Positions 1 through 6,117 of a DNA stretch of 35,049 bases are shown here, piece by piece; position 1 is the stretch's first letter; each line of letters starts with the position of its first letter. Location: positions 1 to 35,049 of IMG/VR virus record IMGVR_UViG_3300024346_007811; one strand, given 5' to 3'. The notes under the pieces were generated by a model that made no database searches, was not told the origin of the DNA, and saw nothing but the letters and a program-made list of their open reading frames with translations. The translations under genes were made by a program, and so were the position numbers. The DNA comes from a virus.

Positions 1-114
1 TGGGGCGGAAGCATCTGTGTTTTGTACTGATATAGTATTTGCAGTATCAATAGAGTCGTCAATTGTTAACTCTTGAGCTGTTGATGTTAAAGTTAAATTT
101 CGTGTGCGTAGCAT
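1..114 (-). CDS. Partial gene, unknown (probable virion-region protein), N-terminus only
   Basis: An open frame starts at an ATG at 114 and runs off the left edge of the window, giving 38 codons beginning MLRTRNLTLTS. A clear ribosome binding site (AGGAG, 6 nt before the ATG) fixes the start. The visible peptide is rich in Thr, Ser and Asp and has no recognisable motif. It follows the FmdB gene and a sigma70-like promoter. Its place beyond the lysis genes suggests the start of the next structural block, but that is inference from position only. Confidence 0.65.
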   Translation of the reverse strand, partial: MLRTRNLTLTSTAQELTIDDSIDTANTISVQNTDASAP

Positions 115-149
115 GTTTACTCCTAATGTTGGGGGATTCCCACATATAA

Positions 150-178
150 ATTATACCCTATTTGGGATTATCTGTCTT
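150..178 (-). promoter_or_regulatory. Promoter for the gene at 114
   Basis: On the minus strand, AAGACA (173-178), a 17-nt spacer and a perfect TATAAT (150-155) precede the partial gene at 114. Predicted transcription start is near 143, giving a leader of about 29 nt that carries the AGGAG site. The 14 bases GGTATAATTTATAT also occur unchanged at the terminase promoter (9694 gene). The -35 box lies inside the end of the FmdB gene. Confidence 0.55.
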
Positions 179-346
179 ATAAAAGCCATCACCTTTAAAC
201 TGTATGCCAAATGGTGTGAAGTGTCTTGTCATTCCCGCCTCGCATTCAACACAAGTGTATCCTGGATCTTCATCCATAATTGATCTATGAGTTGACATTG
301 TTGGATGTGCATCATCATATGAGCACTTGTATTCGTATACTGGCAT
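158..346 (-). CDS. FmdB-family small zinc-ribbon protein
   Basis: This 62-aa protein has the FmdB layout. It begins MPVYEYKC, has a central CVEC pair (C32, C35) and ends with the conserved FKGDGFYKTD. In the canonical family the first Cys pair is CxxC. Here only C8 is present, with a nearby H14 as a possible fourth ligand, so metal binding may be altered. FmdB-type ribbons are common in phage genomes but their role is not established; a nucleic-acid-binding regulatory function is usually assumed. The start at 346 follows an AAAGGAT site, and a TATAAT box lies at 360-365. Confidence 0.85.
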   Translation of the reverse strand: MPVYEYKCSYDDAHPTMSTHRSIMDEDPGYTCVECEAGMTRHFTPFGIQFKGDGFYKTDNPK

Positions 347-359
347 TACCTATCCTTTA

Positions 360-365
360 ATTATA
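360..365 (-). promoter_or_regulatory. Possible -10 box for the FmdB gene
   Basis: A perfect TATAAT on the minus strand ends 13 nt before the FmdB ATG at 346. It would give a very short leader containing the AAAGGAT ribosome binding site. I find no good -35 box 16-18 nt upstream, so it may be weak or non-functional. Confidence 0.3.
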
Positions 366-378
366 ATGAGCAGTTTTA

Positions 379-446
379 GGACTTACTCAGGTCCATCCTG
401 CGGGTAACGGCCCGCTATCTGCGACTTCCCAGTGACGGGGTGCAGA
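379..446 (-). ncRNA. Candidate structured RNA between hsp20 and the FmdB gene
   Basis: This noncoding stretch can fold, as minus-strand RNA, into three hairpins in series. Hairpin 1 pairs UCUGC with GCAGA (442-446 with 418-422), with an inner CCC/GGG pairing. Hairpin 2 pairs GCGGG with CCCGC (411-415 with 400-404) around a 6-nt loop. Hairpin 3 pairs GGAC with GUCC (391-394 with 379-382). It is much more GC-rich than its surroundings. A TATAAT box at 452-457 would start transcription at its edge. It could be a riboswitch or leader element for the FmdB gene, a small RNA, or a terminator-like structure for hsp20. No U-run follows hairpin 3, so a simple intrinsic terminator is unlikely. I matched no known family. 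Confidence 0.4.
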
Positions 447-451
447 GTTAT

Positions 452-457
452 ATTATA
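452..457 (-). promoter_or_regulatory. -10 box in front of the structured RNA
   Basis: TATAAT on the minus strand lies just after the hsp20 stop codon. Its predicted start (about 445-448) coincides with the first base of hairpin 1 of the candidate RNA. The -35 region is poor (AAAACA at 17-nt spacing). Confidence 0.35.
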
Positions 458-459
458 CC

Positions 460-867
460 TTAGTTGATTTTAATTGTTTTAGGCTTTTTTTCTTCTGGTA
501 CATTCTTTTCAACTAATATATGAAGCATGCCGTCTTTCATTTCAGCTTTAGCAACTTCCATATATTCTCCTAATGAGAATGACCTTTCGAAATTTCTTTT
601 GGCAATTCCTTCGTGGATATATTCTCCATCCCAGTGTTCTCCGTGTAGTTCACCTTTAATTACCAAATTATTATTTTCAACGTGAATATTGATGTCTTCA
701 CGTTGGAATCCAGCAACTGCCAAACTAATGCCGTAGGCACCGTTATCAAATTTAACTAGATCGTAGATTGGATAATTGGAGGCTGAAGATTGCATTTTTG
801 CAAAATTTGTATCCCATCCAATAAAAAATGGATCATTAAAAAGATCCATAGCAAGTTTTGTTACCAT
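460..867 (-). CDS. Small heat shock protein, Hsp20/alpha-crystallin (IbpA-like)
   Basis: This 135-aa chaperone is expected to hold unfolding proteins in an ATP-independent way in the host cytoplasm. An N-terminal arm (1-32) precedes the NYPIYD segment, followed by an alpha-crystallin domain (about 33-128) with the GFQREDI, NLVIKGE and RNFERSF blocks typical of the IbpA class. The end of the domain reads DGMLHILV, a variant of the usual NGVL motif. A C-terminal IKI provides the I-x-I oligomerisation motif. The length is normal for the family. The start follows a strong AAAGGGG site. The gene has its own promoter and a palindrome upstream (894-958). Hsp20 genes are known from T4-like cyanophages, where assistance to capsid assembly or host stress is proposed. 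Confidence 0.95.
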   Translation of the reverse strand: MVTKLAMDLFNDPFFIGWDTNFAKMQSSASNYPIYDLVKFDNGAYGISLAVAGFQREDINIHVENNNLVIKGELHGEHWDGEYIHEGIAKRNFERSFSLGEYMEVAKAEMKDGMLHILVEKNVPEEKKPKTIKIN

Positions 868-879
868 TATATTCCCCTT

Positions 880-924
880 TCAAGCGAATAAATTAATATA
901 TGGACCCTCTAATGAGCGATCCAT
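880..924 (-). other. Possible leaderless upstream ORF before hsp20
   Basis: An ATG lies 5 nt after the hsp20 promoter -10 box and opens a 14-codon frame (MDRSLEGPYINLFA). It ends at a TGA directly before the hsp20 ribosome binding site. If transcription starts at or next to this ATG, it could be translated from a leaderless end and affect hsp20 expression. There is no conservation evidence, so this is a weak call. Confidence 0.2.
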
Positions 925-930
925 ATATTA
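894..930 (-). repeat. Perfect inverted repeat over the hsp20 transcription start
   Basis: Eleven-base arms (894-904 and 920-930, core AATATATGGA with TCCATATATT) flank a 15-nt centre that itself contains CTC-ATTA-GAG. The promoter -10 box touches the upstream arm and the predicted start lies inside it. The repeat therefore looks more like a DNA operator than a full RNA hairpin, because most of one arm would be left out of the transcript. It does not match the CIRCE or HAIR heat-shock operators. Confidence 0.6.
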
Positions 931-958
931 TTATAGCAAAAGATTTATATCTTGTCTA
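930..958 (-). promoter_or_regulatory. hsp20 promoter
   Basis: On the minus strand TAGACA (953-958), a 17-nt spacer and an extended -10 TGC-TATAAT (930-935 plus the TGC before it) form a near-consensus sigma70/SigA promoter. The -35 box includes the stop codon of the nuclease gene. The same TAGACA-17-TATAAT arrangement is used before tRNA-Arg (2835-2863). Confidence 0.7.
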
Positions 959-1360
959 CTTCTTTTTGGCCCTTACTTTAGCAAGTGCTTCAAAGTCCTT
1001 TACCTTAGTATCTCCTAGGTATCCCCAGGCATATCCATCGGCAATCATTTGTTCATTGACTGATACTTTAGATCCATCTAGAAATAGCCATCCAAGGATG
1101 CGTCCATATTTCTCAGATGAGTCTATTTTCTCTGTCTTAATGACAACTTCTTTAGCGTCTTTAATCTTAGACTTTACATACTCTTTTGCTTCAAGCCCTA
1201 AAACCTTTTCGGCTTTATTGGTTGTTCTACTTTCTGGAGTATCAATTCCAGCAAGCCTAACTCTTGAACTAAATGAGATATCAAAACCTAAATCAATCTC
1301 TACATCTATTGTATCTCCGTCTACAACGTTAGTTACTTTCTTAACATGGTATTCGTACAT
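956..1360 (-). CDS. Staphylococcal-nuclease-like (SNase) endonuclease
   Basis: This 134-aa protein is a compact thermonuclease domain. It shows VVDGDTIDV (residues 12-20), VRLAGIDTPE (34-43), EKYGRIL (83-89) and NEQMIADGYA. By eye the key residues fall at the same numbers as in Staphylococcus aureus nuclease: R35, D40, E43 and R87, with D19/D23 near the calcium site. It should cleave DNA or RNA with Ca2+. There is no obvious signal peptide, so action inside the infected cell (host DNA breakdown or nucleotide scavenging) is more likely than secretion. The start overlaps the CHAP gene stop as TAATG. It is the last gene before the hsp20 promoter. Confidence 0.92.
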   Translation of the reverse strand: MYEYHVKKVTNVVDGDTIDVEIDLGFDISFSSRVRLAGIDTPESRTTNKAEKVLGLEAKEYVKSKIKDAKEVVIKTEKIDSSEKYGRILGWLFLDGSKVSVNEQMIADGYAWGYLGDTKVKDFEALAKVRAKKK

Positions 1361-1920
1361 TACATTGGCTTCTTAATTGCAGACTTCTTTACAACTGCTT
1401 TTACTGTTGCAGCTTTTGGTGCTGGGGCATCCCAGTCTGGACGAGCAACTGACATTACAAGACTATACGCTCTCTTCTTTAAGAATACGCCGTCTCCGTT
1501 TGCTTGTGATCCCTTTGAGCTTCCGCTAGTGTTTCCTTCGTAGCAGTGCAAATTTTTTCCGTCATTCTTAACAACAATTCCAACGTGTTCTGTATCGGTT
1601 GGTGTCTTATCAAAGTTAAAGAATACAACATCTCCTGCTTGTGCTTGTCCAATTGGAACAATTCTCTTGTTCTTTGCAAACCATTGTGCTCCTGCATCGC
1701 ATGATGCAAAGCCTTTCTTTGTTGAAGCGGCAACTAGGTGAACTAATCCTGCATCATCAAAGCATCCTGAAACGAACATTGCACACCAAGGTTGGTGATT
1801 CATTCCGTATCTCTTTCCAAAAACTGTATCGTTATTTGGTCCTTCTGCATATCCCTCATCAGCATACTTCTTTGCTGCTGCTACGACCTTTGCGGCCAGT
1901 GGGTGTGTGGTTTGTGCCAT
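1360..1920 (-). CDS. CHAP-domain peptidoglycan hydrolase (probable endolysin)
   Basis: This 186-aa protein carries a CHAP amidase/endopeptidase fold. The catalytic Cys lies in PWCAMFVSGCF (C46), the His in TEHVGIV (H112), and the CYEGNTS segment supplies the polar third residue (E128/N130). A central AGDVVFFNF strand is typical. The C-terminal 25 residues are Ala/Lys-rich (KAAVVKK-like), a basic tail that could bind the cell wall. There is no signal peptide or membrane segment, so a holin would be needed; none is visible beside it. A strong TAGGAG site sets the start. Its neighbours (nuclease, Hsp20) fit a late block. A tail-associated lysin is possible but less likely given the short single-domain form. 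Confidence 0.9.
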   Translation of the reverse strand: MAQTTHPLAAKVVAAAKKYADEGYAEGPNNDTVFGKRYGMNHQPWCAMFVSGCFDDAGLVHLVAASTKKGFASCDAGAQWFAKNKRIVPIGQAQAGDVVFFNFDKTPTDTEHVGIVVKNDGKNLHCYEGNTSGSSKGSQANGDGVFLKKRAYSLVMSVARPDWDAPAPKAATVKAVVKKSAIKKPM

Positions 1921-1933
1921 TTTATTTCTCCTA

Positions 1934-2617
1934 TTATCTACTTAGATTATTAACATGTAGTATTGATATATGCTCTACATTAACATGTTTTGGTACTGTT
2001 ATTGACCATTTAATTGCATCGGCAACATCTTCTGGAGTTAAAGAATTAATTCCCCCACGATCACCTCTGCTATCAATATTTCCTGGTGCTATTTCTGTAA
2101 CTCTTATGTTACTTTGAAATAATTCAAATCTTAAAATTTCGGCAAGGGCTACCTCTGCATGTTTTGCAACAGTATAGCTACTTCCTCCACGATATACGTA
2201 ATGACCCGCCATAGAAGTTATGAGGACAACATTTCCTCCGCCATTGCTAATCATAATTGGAGCAATTTGTTTTGTAAGATTTACTGCACCAATTACATTT
2301 AGGTCAAAAGCTTTTGTCCAGTTTTCAATATCATCATCGAGTATGCTATTTGGAAGATTAAATCCTCCGCCTGCATTGTTTACAAGTGCTACTATATTTC
2401 TTCCAGCCAAGTTCTGGCAAAAATCATATACCTGATCTGCTTTTGTTATGTCTACTGCATAGACTTCAATATTTTCATTTTTAATGGTATTAAGCTGATC
2501 GATATCTCTAGCAATTCCTATTACATGATATCCGCTTTCAGATAAAAGCTTAGCGGTTGACTTTCCAACACCGTAGGACGCACCTGTTACAATAACTATA
2601 GGGTTTTCATTTTCCAT
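1934..2617 (-). CDS. Short-chain dehydrogenase/reductase (classical SDR)
   Basis: This 227-aa NAD(P)-dependent oxidoreductase has every classical SDR signature. These are the TGASYGVG cofactor loop (11-18), VDIT (55-58), NNAG (80-83) and the catalytic tetrad N107, S135, Y148 and K152 (in SYTVAK), followed by APGNIDS. R37 after the second strand suggests NADP preference. It resembles the YdfG-like 3-hydroxyacid or serine dehydrogenase subgroup; the substrate cannot be told from sequence. The length is normal for the family. It is an unusual accessory metabolic gene for a phage. It stands alone after the tRNAs with its own extended -10 promoter and no ribosome binding site, so a leaderless mRNA is predicted. 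Confidence 0.9.
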   Translation of the reverse strand: MENENPIVIVTGASYGVGKSTAKLLSESGYHVIGIARDIDQLNTIKNENIEVYAVDITKADQVYDFCQNLAGRNIVALVNNAGGGFNLPNSILDDDIENWTKAFDLNVIGAVNLTKQIAPIMISNGGGNVVLITSMAGHYVYRGGSSYTVAKHAEVALAEILRFELFQSNIRVTEIAPGNIDSRGDRGGINSLTPEDVADAIKWSITVPKHVNVEHISILHVNNLSR

Positions 2618-2623
2618 TATTTT

Positions 2624-2632
2624 AGTATACCA
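2624..2632 (-). promoter_or_regulatory. Leaderless-type extended -10 promoter of the SDR gene
   Basis: TGG-TATACT on the minus strand ends exactly 6 nt (AAAATA) before the ATG at 2617, so transcription should start at or next to the start codon. No Shine-Dalgarno sequence is present. The -35 position falls in the 3' end of the adjacent tRNA and does not match consensus. Confidence 0.55.
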
Positions 2633-2646
2633 TTTCTATTTTTGTG

Positions 2647-2717
2647 CTTTGGGTACAGGAATCGGACCTATATTGTCCGTTTCGGAAACGGGTGTCCGAC
2701 CATTAGACGAACCCAAA
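2647..2717 (-). tRNA. tRNA-Arg, anticodon CCG (unusual features)
   Basis: A 71-nt cloverleaf has a perfect 7-bp acceptor (TTTGGGT/ACCCAAA), D arm GTCT/GGAC with GG in the loop, anticodon arm with loop TTCCGAA (anticodon CCG) and T arm ATAGG/CCTGT. The CCA end is not encoded. Oddities are a C-A mismatch at the first anticodon-stem pair and a T-loop that reads TCCGATT, with C at position 55 in place of the usual U. The U1-A72 pair with G73 is a pattern typical of tRNA-Gln. It may be a diverged or re-purposed tRNA. Identity as Arg rests on the anticodon alone. Confidence 0.75.
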
Positions 2718-2751
2718 TTACATTATAAGTATAACATACTGCTAAATAAAA

Positions 2752-2826
2752 TGGTACCCCTGGCTGGGATCGAACCAGCGACCTACAGATTAGAAGTCTG
2801 TTGCTCTTCCGCTGAGCTACAAAGGT
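2752..2826 (-). tRNA. tRNA-Arg, anticodon TCT
   Basis: A 75-nt tRNA includes an encoded CCA end. The acceptor ACCTTTG pairs with CAGGGGT (with wobble pairs), the D arm is GCTC/GAGC, the anticodon arm is ACAGA/TCTGT with loop CTTCTAA, and the T arm is GCTGG-TTCGATC-CCAGC. The anticodon TCT reads AGA, a codon favoured by AT-rich genomes. A strong promoter ends 8 nt upstream of the first tRNA base. Confidence 0.95.
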
Positions 2827-2834
2827 ATATCATG

Positions 2835-2863
2835 ATTATAGTATTTACTTTAAATATTGTCTA
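2835..2863 (-). promoter_or_regulatory. Promoter of tRNA-Arg(TCT)
   Basis: TAGACA (2858-2863), a 17-nt spacer and TATAAT (2835-2840) on the minus strand end 8 nt before the tRNA. The start point would fall at or 1-2 nt before the mature 5' end. It lies inside the end of the SGNH gene and would also serve the downstream tRNA-Arg(CCG). Confidence 0.7.
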
Positions 2864-3761
2864 TAGCAAATAGATCTGAATAGTGTGCATGAGCATGTGA
2901 ACCCATATGCTCTTGAGGATCTGTGCCAACCTTGAAAAATCTTGGGTCTAAATTCTCAATATCTCTATGGCATTCATTGTAATTATTATCGTAGTCTGGC
3001 TTACTATTTACATAATTTTTAAATCCATAATTATGTTTATCAAAATGAATATTCAATTCGTTATGCCAGCTAGACCATTTAAAATCTATATCTGTCTGTA
3101 AAACATATTGCTCCAGCATTTTTATAGCAATTAAATTTGATCTAAATGGTACCGATGTAGGCATAATTTTTTCAATAGCAATAGGCAGCTTTTCATATTT
3201 TGCCATAGATCTATCCGCATCTGAAACGGTATTTAAAAACTCTCCTATCTTTCCTTGAGAATTTTGTATAAATGTATTTTCATTTGCTGCCTTAATAAAC
3301 TTAAACCTTAAAAAGTCTGGCAACAAAAGTCTTAGATATTTTGGGTGACCGTACGACTCAAAGTATTTAAATACATCTTCTACCATTGCAATTGTGCTGT
3401 TTCCTGGGTATGAAAGATTATTGTAAGACATGTTATTGTTTTTGGCTAACAGGTGAGTCCATGTCAACTCCTCTGGGACTCCGACTCCAAATGATTGGGA
3501 GCACCCAGATGTAAGTAGTTCTGATGACCCAAGCTCTGGTCCTCTGTATCCATGAGAATTAACAGAGTAGTCTACCTTTATCTTGCCCTTGTATGTAAAT
3601 TTTTTATAAGGCGCACCTAAGAATAGCTCTTTAACCATATTATTTTCTCTATACTGAGAGGTAATCAAATCTTCATATAGATCATTTTCTTGCGCCTCAG
3701 ATGTCAATATGCCAAAAAAATCTAGCGGGTATTTATCTTTGTCCCAAACTAATCTTTTCAT
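2850..3761 (-). CDS. SGNH/GDSL-like protein, paralogue of the 6118-7140 gene
   Basis: This 303-aa protein has SGNH-type blocks: a nucleophile loop GCSQSFG (G86-C87-S88), a glycine-asparagine block SYPGNS (G120, N121) and a C-terminal His cluster GSHAHAHYSDLF (H289, H291, H293). Family members hydrolyse or transfer acyl groups on esters and glycans; the substrate here is unknown. It aligns by eye with the protein at 6118-7140 across GCSxxxGxGxPxExT, GxPKxxxxLxPDFxRF and DFxWSxW, so the two are diverged duplicates. The aspartate of the canonical D-x-x-H block is not obvious. The start has a TAGGAG site and lies directly after tRNA-Met, probably on the same transcript. There is no signal peptide. 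Confidence 0.7.
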   Translation of the reverse strand: MKRLVWDKDKYPLDFFGILTSEAQENDLYEDLITSQYRENNMVKELFLGAPYKKFTYKGKIKVDYSVNSHGYRGPELGSSELLTSGCSQSFGVGVPEELTWTHLLAKNNNMSYNNLSYPGNSTIAMVEDVFKYFESYGHPKYLRLLLPDFLRFKFIKAANENTFIQNSQGKIGEFLNTVSDADRSMAKYEKLPIAIEKIMPTSVPFRSNLIAIKMLEQYVLQTDIDFKWSSWHNELNIHFDKHNYGFKNYVNSKPDYDNNYNECHRDIENLDPRFFKVGTDPQEHMGSHAHAHYSDLFAIDNI

Positions 3762-3774
3762 TTAATCTCCTATG

Positions 3775-3848
3775 TGTGCCAGGTAGGACTTGAACCTACG
3801 ATTACCGAATTATGAGTTCGGGGCTTTAACCAACTAAGCTACTGGCAC
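3775..3848 (-). tRNA. tRNA-Met (or Ile2), anticodon CAT
   Basis: A 74-nt tRNA has a perfect acceptor GTGCCAG/CTGGCAC, discriminator A, anticodon arm CCGAA/TTCGG with loop CTCATAA, and T arm GTAGG-TTCAAGT-CCTAC. CCA is not encoded. The paired G1-C72 excludes an initiator tRNA. With a CAT anticodon it could be elongator Met, or an isoleucine tRNA whose C34 is converted to lysidine; sequence alone does not decide. A consensus-like promoter ends 8 nt upstream. Confidence 0.93.
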
Positions 3849-3856
3849 CTAGTTGA

Positions 3857-3885
3857 ATTATACTTTTATTATTTAATATCGTCAA
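3857..3885 (-). promoter_or_regulatory. Promoter of tRNA-Met
   Basis: TTGACG (3880-3885), a 17-nt spacer and TATAAT (3857-3862) on the minus strand end 8 nt before the tRNA. This is one of the best sigma70-type matches in the window. The -35 box is inside the last codons of the SGNH gene at 3869. The geometry is identical to the tRNA-Arg promoter. Confidence 0.75.
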
Positions 3886-4630
3886 TAGATAGTTCGTTAG
3901 CCAAATAGTTTACGATTGGTTCGTAGTATTCTTGTTTCATATGATCATTTAACAATATATTGATTGGCTTTTTTGGCTGCTTGTATGGCTCTATCATATC
4001 GTCACCCAGGATGTTTCTTGTATTTATAGGCTCAGGAAGACCACGCTCTAAGCATTGTTTTTTTAGTTCATCTATAAACAACAGATGCTGTTCATGCCTC
4101 CGCTCAAATTCAATATCTGGATCACTTCTATTTTCTACCCATCCATTTGTAATAAAACAAATAAATTGAGGCAATGGCTCCATGAATACAACTTCACATT
4201 TATTAAATTTCTTTAACACATTATCAATGTATTTCGAAACAACTTCTTTTGCTCCAAGGTAGCCTGGCAAATCTGTCTGTGGGAGCCAGTTTCTTATGTC
4301 TATGTAGCCTAGCCATGGGACAACTATCCTGCCTGCCTCATTCCATTCATCTAGCTGTCTCTTTTGTGTACCGCTTGCAAAATTTTCAAAATCAAAGTTT
4401 AGCGCAGACCTCCCTGGATGTGATGACATCCATAGCTGGAGGCCTTTATCTTCATGAGTTTTTAAATAATCTTTTAGCCATATGTCCCTACCATCTTCAA
4501 CAATATGAGTCACATAATTTTGTTCTGAATATTGATAGTCTAGCTTTCTATTTTGTAGAAAAAAAATATCAGGAACACAGTTTCCTATTTTAGATGTATG
4601 AGAGTCTCCTATTACTAATATCTTTTTCAT
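3869..4630 (-). CDS. SGNH-fold protein (GDSH type), carbamoyltransferase partner
   Basis: This 253-aa protein opens with KKILVIGDSHTSKIG, the block-I motif of SGNH hydrolases and acyltransferase partners (G8-D9-S10-H11). A VPWLGYIDIRN segment may be the third block, and LLNDHMKQEYYEPI near the C-terminus could supply the catalytic His. It belongs to a different SGNH branch from the two flanking paralogues. Its ATG lies 2 nt after the stop of the carbamoyltransferase, so the two are co-translated and likely act in one pathway. A role in adding or removing a group on a sugar or other small ligand is inferred. There is no signal peptide or membrane segment. Confidence 0.7.
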   Translation of the reverse strand: MKKILVIGDSHTSKIGNCVPDIFFLQNRKLDYQYSEQNYVTHIVEDGRDIWLKDYLKTHEDKGLQLWMSSHPGRSALNFDFENFASGTQKRQLDEWNEAGRIVVPWLGYIDIRNWLPQTDLPGYLGAKEVVSKYIDNVLKKFNKCEVVFMEPLPQFICFITNGWVENRSDPDIEFERRHEQHLLFIDELKKQCLERGLPEPINTRNILGDDMIEPYKQPKKPINILLNDHMKQEYYEPIVNYLANELSIDDIK

Positions 4631-4632
4631 AT

Positions 4633-6054
4633 TTATCTAATTACCTTTGTGTTATACATAGATTCCCAATCTTTAATATCATTTTCATCGTTAAGTAGTG
4701 GCTGACCTTTTATATTTAGGCTTGTATTTAAAAGAACTGGAACCCCAGTCTGCAGATAGAATTTATTTAAAACTCTCCAAAGGCCTCTGTGCTGATCCTT
4801 ATTTACAGTTTGAACTCTTGATGTGCCATCTATATGAACAACAGAAGGAATCTTTTCTGGCTGCAAACACTTTACAGTGTATTGCATGTAAGGAGATGTA
4901 AAGTCCATTTCAAACCATTTAGACGCACACTCTTCCATAACAACTGGTGCAAACGGCCTAAACAGCTCACGCTGTTTGATATTGTTTACTTTATCCTTAA
5001 TGCTTCTATCTCTTGGATCCGCTAGTATACTTCTGTTTCCTAATGCTCTGGGTCCATATTCAGCTCTTCCACTTGCAACTGCTACAATTCCATCTTTAAG
5101 TATGCCGTCAATTATTTTTTGAACTGGATATTCCCCGCCAAGATCGTGGCCAAGGTAAGGATCTTTCCATTCAATATGTTTTCCATACATTGCTGCTGCT
5201 GCTCCTAACGAGCTTCCAGCATCCCCAGGGTTTGGCATAATCCAAATCATATCAAAGATTTTCCATAGCAGAGTATTTGCTGAAGAGTTTAGAGCGCATC
5301 CACCCATGAACACCAAGTTATTTTTGCCAGTTAGCGACTTTGCCATACGCATAAAATCGTTAAGTCTTTGTTCGTAAACTATTTGTGCTGCGGCTGCAAT
5401 GTCAAACTTATCTTCTTCTGAAACCCAGCCCCAATCTGTGATTCCTTTATGAAAATTATATTTTTGGCTAGTATATGAAGGGAAATAGTCGTTAACCTTT
5501 TTATAGTATTTGGTCCAATCTCCGTATGCGGCCATGCCCATCATAATATATTCTTCCTGGTTTGGCATTAGCCCTATTAGCTGAGTAAATGCCGAATAGA
5601 ATAATCCAAAACTAACTGGGTAGTTTTGCTTATACTTTAGTTTAATCTTATCACTTTCGCCAGTCCATATTGTAGAAGTGTTATATTCTCCTATGGCATC
5701 TAGAACCACTATAGCGGCATCGTTAAATGAACTCGTGTAATATCCTGCTGATGCATGGGAGTAGTGGTGGCCAAATGATTTACGGGGTATCCCGTCGATC
5801 TTAAACCTTGGGTTCCATTCACCTGAACCACCTCTTACAAGCAGCCTAGAGGCCTTCAGAAGGGGTTTCTCGTAGTAGGCTACAGCATCAGGTAGGCCGT
5901 AAGACAAAGCATCATTAACTAAACTATCATTGATATACCAATCATTTTTTTGCTTGCTATATCTCTCTGCATGACCTGCAAATAATACCTTTCCGTCCTC
6001 TATTAAAGACACGGAGGCATCATGAGATGTCTCATTAATTCCTAATATTCTCAT
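4633..6054 (-). CDS. NodU/CmcH/TobZ-family O-carbamoyltransferase
   Basis: This 473-aa enzyme is predicted to transfer a carbamoyl group from carbamoyl phosphate, via carbamoyl-adenylate, to a hydroxyl of a sugar or nucleoside. The N-terminal Kae1-like domain has GINETSHDAS (H11), HAERYSKQK, GHHYSHASAGYY (H96, H97, H100) and VVLDAIGE (D119), matching the metal and catalytic positions of TobZ. GGCALN, EYGPRALGNRSIL and LFRPFAPVV mark the YrdC-like half, and it ends shortly after LLNTSLN. It is shorter than the usual 540-600 residues, mostly by loss of the C-terminal tail. It starts at 6054 after an AT-rich leader with only a weak ribosome binding site. The acceptor is unknown. Confidence 0.92.
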   Translation of the reverse strand: MRILGINETSHDASVSLIEDGKVLFAGHAERYSKQKNDWYINDSLVNDALSYGLPDAVAYYEKPLLKASRLLVRGGSGEWNPRFKIDGIPRKSFGHHYSHASAGYYTSSFNDAAIVVLDAIGEYNTSTIWTGESDKIKLKYKQNYPVSFGLFYSAFTQLIGLMPNQEEYIMMGMAAYGDWTKYYKKVNDYFPSYTSQKYNFHKGITDWGWVSEEDKFDIAAAAQIVYEQRLNDFMRMAKSLTGKNNLVFMGGCALNSSANTLLWKIFDMIWIMPNPGDAGSSLGAAAAMYGKHIEWKDPYLGHDLGGEYPVQKIIDGILKDGIVAVASGRAEYGPRALGNRSILADPRDRSIKDKVNNIKQRELFRPFAPVVMEECASKWFEMDFTSPYMQYTVKCLQPEKIPSVVHIDGTSRVQTVNKDQHRGLWRVLNKFYLQTGVPVLLNTSLNIKGQPLLNDENDIKDWESMYNTKVIR

Positions 6055-6117
6055 TAGTATATAAACCTATTCTTTTTTTTCTTTTTAAATTTTTGAATTA
6101 TTTTATATATGTAATAT

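Noticed and set aside
379-446. Cobalamin riboswitch or hammerhead ribozyme
   Set aside because: GGGAAG and CUGAG fragments look suggestive, but the conserved blocks are out of order or incomplete for both families.
894-930. Terminator for the nuclease gene or RNA thermometer for hsp20
   Set aside because: The inverted repeat is AT-rich, has no U-run after it and overlaps a strong promoter; most of one arm precedes the predicted transcript start.
900-1376. Plus-strand open frame of 158 codons over the nuclease gene
   Set aside because: It mirrors the SNase gene, whose catalytic motifs are unmistakable; the plus-strand product has no domain or ribosome binding site.
1641-2117. Plus-strand open frame over the CHAP and SDR genes
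   Set aside because: It spans two real minus-strand genes and their ribosome binding site; the product is a low-information Leu/Ser-rich sequence.
6055-6117. Promoter or terminator in the A/T-rich gap before the carbamoyltransferase
   Set aside because: There are poly-A/T tracts and TATA-like strings but no properly spaced -35/-10 pair and no stem for a terminator.
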